Below are positions 45,471 to 48,814 of a stretch of DNA of 48,814 bases, piece after piece (within the stretch, counting starts at the first letter, position 1; every line of letters begins with the position of its first letter). The translations under genes and the position numbers were made by a program. The DNA lies in assembly GCA_943789135.1 (NCBI GenBank), contig CALSSY010000015.1, forward strand, positions 1 through 48,814, written 5' to 3'. Source of the stretch: an uncultured Bacteroidia bacterium. Its GTDB lineage: Bacteria > Bacteroidota > Bacteroidia > NS11-12g > UBA955. The notes below the pieces were generated by a model. The model was not told the DNA's origin, searched no databases, and saw nothing but the letters and a program-made list of their open reading frames with translations.

Positions 45471-47202
45471 ATGGAAATCAGATGGAAAGCTAAGCCCCTA
45501 CCCAACTCCGAAATAGTAGCAAAGCTTTCCGCTGAAATTAATGTTTCCGAAGCCATTGCCACCATTCTTAGTTCAACGCGGTATCGATACCTTACGATAA
45601 AGCAAAGGCCTACTTCCGACCTCAATTAAGCGATTTACACGATCCGTTTCTGTACTGAAAGACATGGATTTGGCCTATACACTCGTATCAAAAAGGCCGT
45701 TTATCATGGAGAAAAAATGATGGTTTACGGCGATTACGACGTCGATGGAACCACGGCCGTGAGTATCGTTTACTCCTATTTTGTAACGCTTAATCCCGCA
45801 CATTGAATATTACATCCCCGACCGTTACAAGGAAGGGTACGGAATTAGCAAGATCGGCATCGACTACGCATCATGAAAACGGCATCAGTTTAATCATTGC
45901 ACTTCGACTGTGGTATTCGCTCTAATGAATTGGTAGATTACGCCAACGAATTGGGTATTGATTTCATCATTTGCGACCACCACTTACCTGGTGATACTAC
46001 TTCCTAAGGCGCATGCCATACTAAATCCAAAACGCATGAGATTGCACCTATCCCTACAAAGAACTCAGCGGTGCGGGAATTGGGTTTAAACTCGTTCAAG
46101 CCTACTCCAAGAAGAGAAGGTTTCCCGGAAGATAAAATCCTCGAATACATCGACCTTAGTTGCGGTTAGTATCGCCTCTGACATGGTCGACATGCAGGGC
46201 GAGAACCGCGTTTTGGCCTACTTCGGACTCAAAAAACTCAACGAGAACCCTTCTGCCGGACTTGCAGGCGCTTAATTGAAGTAGGTCCTAAAAAGAAAAC
46301 CTACAGCATCCAAGATATCATTTTTGGTATTGGCCCCAAAATCAATGCAGCCGGTCGCATCTCCGATGCAAAAGCGGCGGTGCGCGTTTTGATTGAAAAG
46401 GAATATACCACTGCTCGTCAATTAACCCGTGTATCTGAACGAGACGTAATACCGAACGCAAAGAACTCGACAACGACATTACCAAAAACGCCGTGGATAT
46501 GGTGGAAGGCACACCTTGGCATGGCGGAGCGCAAGAGTATTGTAATCCGCGGTGAAGCCTGGCACAAAGGCGTTATCGGTATTGTGGCGAGTCGCATGGT
46601 GGAGCAATTCTACAAACCCACTATCGTTTTTTCTCAAAACGATGGCATGCTCACAGGTTCGGCGCGCAGTGTCAAAGAATTTTGACATCCACGAAGCCAT
46701 TACCGAATGTGCGCAGTGGGTGGAACAGTTTGGCGGCCACAAATATGCAGCGGGGTTGAGCATTAAAGCCGAAAATTTCGATGCCTTCAGCGAACAATTC
46801 GAGTCGGTTGTGGTACGGGATATTCAAGAAGCCTCCTTGTTGCCCGAGGTTGAGTACGATTTGGATATTTCACTCCATAGCCCTTACGCCCAAGTTTCTT
46901 GGATCTTAATCAATCAAATGTCGCCCTTTCGGACCTGGAAATCCCATTGCCTATTTTCCACTCCAAGGAGTTGCGCTCGAATAACAGTCCGAGGGTATTA
47001 AAAGACCGCCATCTGAAACTGCAAATTTCGCAAAACAGCCGCCATTATTTCGACGGCATCGGCTTCGGTTTGTCCGAACACTTGCCGAGCCGTTTCAAAC
47101 GGTGAAATCTTTGACGCGTGTTATTGCATCGAGGAAAACGATTTCAACGGACAAGTAAAATTACAACTGCGATTAAAGGATTTAAGACCGCATCGGGCTT
47201 AA
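45471..47202 (+). CDS. recJ: Single-strand-specific exonuclease RecJ, heavily frameshifted
   Basis: The span is 577 codons, matching RecJ. Starts at ATG 45471 (MEIRWKAKPLP). Pieces in several frames follow the RecJ order: YGDYDVDGTTAVSIVYS (DHH motif I), a DCGI piece at about 45907 (motif II), ICDHHLPGD (motif III), SIASDMVDM, GPKINAAGRISDAKAA, AWHKGVIGIVASRM, TGSARSVKEF, FGGHKYAAGLSI (DHHA1 domain) and the OB-fold end LKDLRP. RecJ degrades single-stranded DNA 5-prime to 3-prime in recombination and repair. At least a dozen indels lie between 45570 and 47110; the retained order of motifs argues for sequence errors rather than decay. Confidence 0.9.
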
Positions 47203-47315
47203 TTAGGGAAAGTCTTGCTTAGGTTGGGCTGATTTATTTAAGACTCAAACCACTCAAATTTCAGATTAACAAAACATCCTCATATTCGGGAGAATCACAT
47301 ATTTGCTCAAGAATC

Positions 47316-48809
47316 TTACTGCCGGAGAAAGCCCTTATGAACAAAAACACGCACATCGTAAAGACTGTCGGTTTCATGTTGCAAATGAAACAATTCCTTA
47401 TAAATACCTAATGATCGTAAGGTATCTAAAGGCATTGGCGCATCTCTCCTAGCATGAAAATTATCCCATAATATAACGGTGTTTTCGGGAAACCAATCGT
47501 AACCCGCACGAGTATCGAGACTCCATAAATATTGCGTTCTACTTTCTTGGATTTTCTGAGGATCTTCAAAGGGATCCAAATCCAAATGCACATTAAGTTC
47601 AGGAAGTTGATGTACCAAAACATAATTATCGTATCCCATACTTTTTATTGAGTCAATGGCATTGAACCATAATTGCCTACCTGGATAACCCGGAATACTC
47701 GCATTTCCCGAAAATCCTGAAAGCACACCTGCTCCGTTTATTGCTATTAGAGACGCAACAGCAGTAGTTATGGTTTTTATGGCCCTATTCAGCAATCGAA
47801 CGTCCATCACCATGATACGATGTAAACTGTATTGCGCTATGAGTGCTGCCACTGGCGAAACCACAACAAAGACGCGAATTAAACCATGCGACCCCATCAT
47901 TCCGGCATACCAAATAAAACTATGAGCAAAAAAATACGCTCCAAAAAGCGGAAGAAATAACCACAAAACAAACTGACTCATTTCATGAGGGGTGCGTTTT
48001 TTAATTCGAGAATATATATAATCCAAGATCAAGAAAAACGCGACTGCCATTAACAAGGTAATCCAAAATCCGGTAATTGCTTTTTGAGCTTGTGCATAAT
48101 GCCAGAAAGAACCCGATCCTGGATCAAATTTACCTTCAGATTCAAATTTAAAATACGGATTGTGGGAGATAAAATAATCCCATTCTCCAGAAATCAAAGC
48201 GGCAAGAATTGCAAAAATTACAGTACCTGACAATAGTAATGGAATGTATTTTAATTTTCCCTTTAAATATAAAAAAGGCAAAACGGCAGCCACTAGCACA
48301 AGTCCTTCCGTGCGAATTATAGGTAAAAAAGAAGCTATAACGATGGCGGTTGCATATCGGTAAGAAATCAATTTATAAATTACAAATACCAATACAAATG
48401 CGTTTGTTGGCTCGGTTAAGGCCGAATGAAAATTGGCGAGAATAATGGGTTGTAAGCCAAAAAGCAGTATCAACATCCAAGGATTGCGCATCCCTAGCTT
48501 ACGGCCACTTAAATATGTAATCCATGCCGTTCCTAAAGTTGCAAACATGTTAAGCGTATAGAGAGCAGCGATGCCCAATTGAGCAAAAGGTGCCGACAAA
48601 ATTGTAAAGAAAGGTTTCCCCCACAGGTCTAACATCAAGATAGGATGTTTCAAACTCCAGCGGGCAAATAAATAATGATTCCATGAATCTTGTCCCCCCG
48701 CCGGACCTTCGGCGGAAATTGCAATTACAATGTATAAAAGCAAAAGCCATAAAAGTGCCAACAATGCCGCACTGCTATTGCGATAGGCTTGAAAGAAACG
48801 GGAGACCAT
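47316..48809 (-). CDS. GT-C fold membrane glycosyltransferase-like protein
   Basis: 497 residues with about ten membrane helices. An acidic residue follows the first helix (GGQDSWNHYLFARW, Asp41), and the next loop has LDLWGKPFFTILSAPF (60-75), resembling the WDxKPP-type motif of PMT/ArnT-related GT-C enzymes. The C-terminal soluble part (about 390-497) holds LVHQLPELNVHLDLDPFEDP. Complete from ATG 48809 to TGA or TAA before 47316. It probably uses a polyprenyl-phosphate sugar donor at the periplasmic face; acceptor unknown. The 113 bases between recJ and this gene show nothing I can name. Confidence 0.7.
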   Translation of the reverse strand: MVSRFFQAYRNSSAALLALLWLLLLYIVIAISAEGPAGGQDSWNHYLFARWSLKHPILMLDLWGKPFFTILSAPFAQLGIAALYTLNMFATLGTAWITYLSGRKLGMRNPWMLILLFGLQPIILANFHSALTEPTNAFVLVFVIYKLISYRYATAIVIASFLPIIRTEGLVLVAAVLPFLYLKGKLKYIPLLLSGTVIFAILAALISGEWDYFISHNPYFKFESEGKFDPGSGSFWHYAQAQKAITGFWITLLMAVAFFLILDYIYSRIKKRTPHEMSQFVLWLFLPLFGAYFFAHSFIWYAGMMGSHGLIRVFVVVSPVAALIAQYSLHRIMVMDVRLLNRAIKTITTAVASLIAINGAGVLSGFSGNASIPGYPGRQLWFNAIDSIKSMGYDNYVLVHQLPELNVHLDLDPFEDPQKIQESRTQYLWSLDTRAGYDWFPENTVILWDNFHARRDAPMPLDTLRSLGIYKELFHLQHETDSLYDVRVFVHKGFLRQ

Positions 48810-48814
48810 ATGGC

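Noticed and set aside
45219..45629. Plus-strand open frame of 136 residues overlapping the recJ start
   Set aside because: Only its last part, from the ATG at 45471, matches RecJ; the rest is antisense to the T9SS gene.
1..48814. Window ends joining as a circle, since GT-C genes lie at both ends
   Set aside because: The first and last bases share no overlap, and the two GT-C proteins are different sequences.
1..48814. CRISPR arrays, tRNA or rRNA genes, insertion sequences
   Set aside because: I saw no spaced direct repeats, cloverleaf patterns, ribosomal RNA words or transposase motifs. Short intergenic gaps leave little room for them.

Overview
This window reads as a chromosomal segment of a member of the Bacteroidota, most likely a flavobacterium-like lineage. 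The support is low to moderate GC; three secreted proteins with type IX secretion (T9SS) or gliding-type C-terminal domains; a carboxypeptidase-regulatory-domain TonB receptor; a HemD-DUF4271 pair; a SecA of more than 1,100 residues; and promoter-like TAnnTTTG boxes instead of Shine-Dalgarno sites just before many genes. I see no tRNA, rRNA, CRISPR array, phage or insertion sequence. It looks like core genome, densely packed.

Layout. 1-1718: the start of a methyltransferase coupled to a GT-C membrane glycosyltransferase. 1781-3416: two doubtful small ORFs, a pirin and a divergent DUF4399 lipoprotein. 3509-5734: a large secreted protein with a gliding-motility C-terminal domain. 5841-11434: a five-gene molybdenum-cofactor operon (unrecognised membrane protein, NTPase-MobA fusion, FdhD, small conserved protein, YdeP-type oxidoreductase). 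11487-17835: prfC, a UGT-like glycosyltransferase, typA and lpdA. 17934-21698: an MBL-fold hydrolase, menD, then smpB, a thioesterase, ytxJ and a 39-residue lipoprotein on the other strand. 21697-25837: a THUMP-like methyltransferase, hemD-DUF4271 and hemW. 25900-31288: a repeat-bearing T9SS protein, a double UspA protein and a TonB receptor. 31418-38337: secA, a DUF5522 protein, purH, pyrD and a secreted nuclease. 38387-43862: an unknown exported protein, a SPATA20/YyaL-type protein and the three-gene proton-translocating transhydrogenase (pntAa, pntAb, pntB). 43937-48809: a T9SS protein, recJ and a second GT-C protein.

Themes. The molybdenum operon supplies everything specific to one oxidoreductase: nucleotide attachment to the cofactor (MobA), sulfuration (FdhD) and the enzyme, plus a membrane protein and an NTPase domain of unknown role. 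This is the best place to look for something undescribed. Redox and quinone metabolism is strongly represented (menD, lpdA, pnt, ytxJ), as are heme synthesis and nucleotide synthesis.

Sequence quality is uneven. Several housekeeping genes (typA, menD, smpB, pntAa, pntB, recJ, lpdA) are broken by frameshifts, yet their protein similarity continues in another frame and total lengths match the families. I read these as sequencing or assembly errors and annotate each as one gene spanning the frames. The worst stretches are about 15000-15820, 18690-19520 and 43480-47200.
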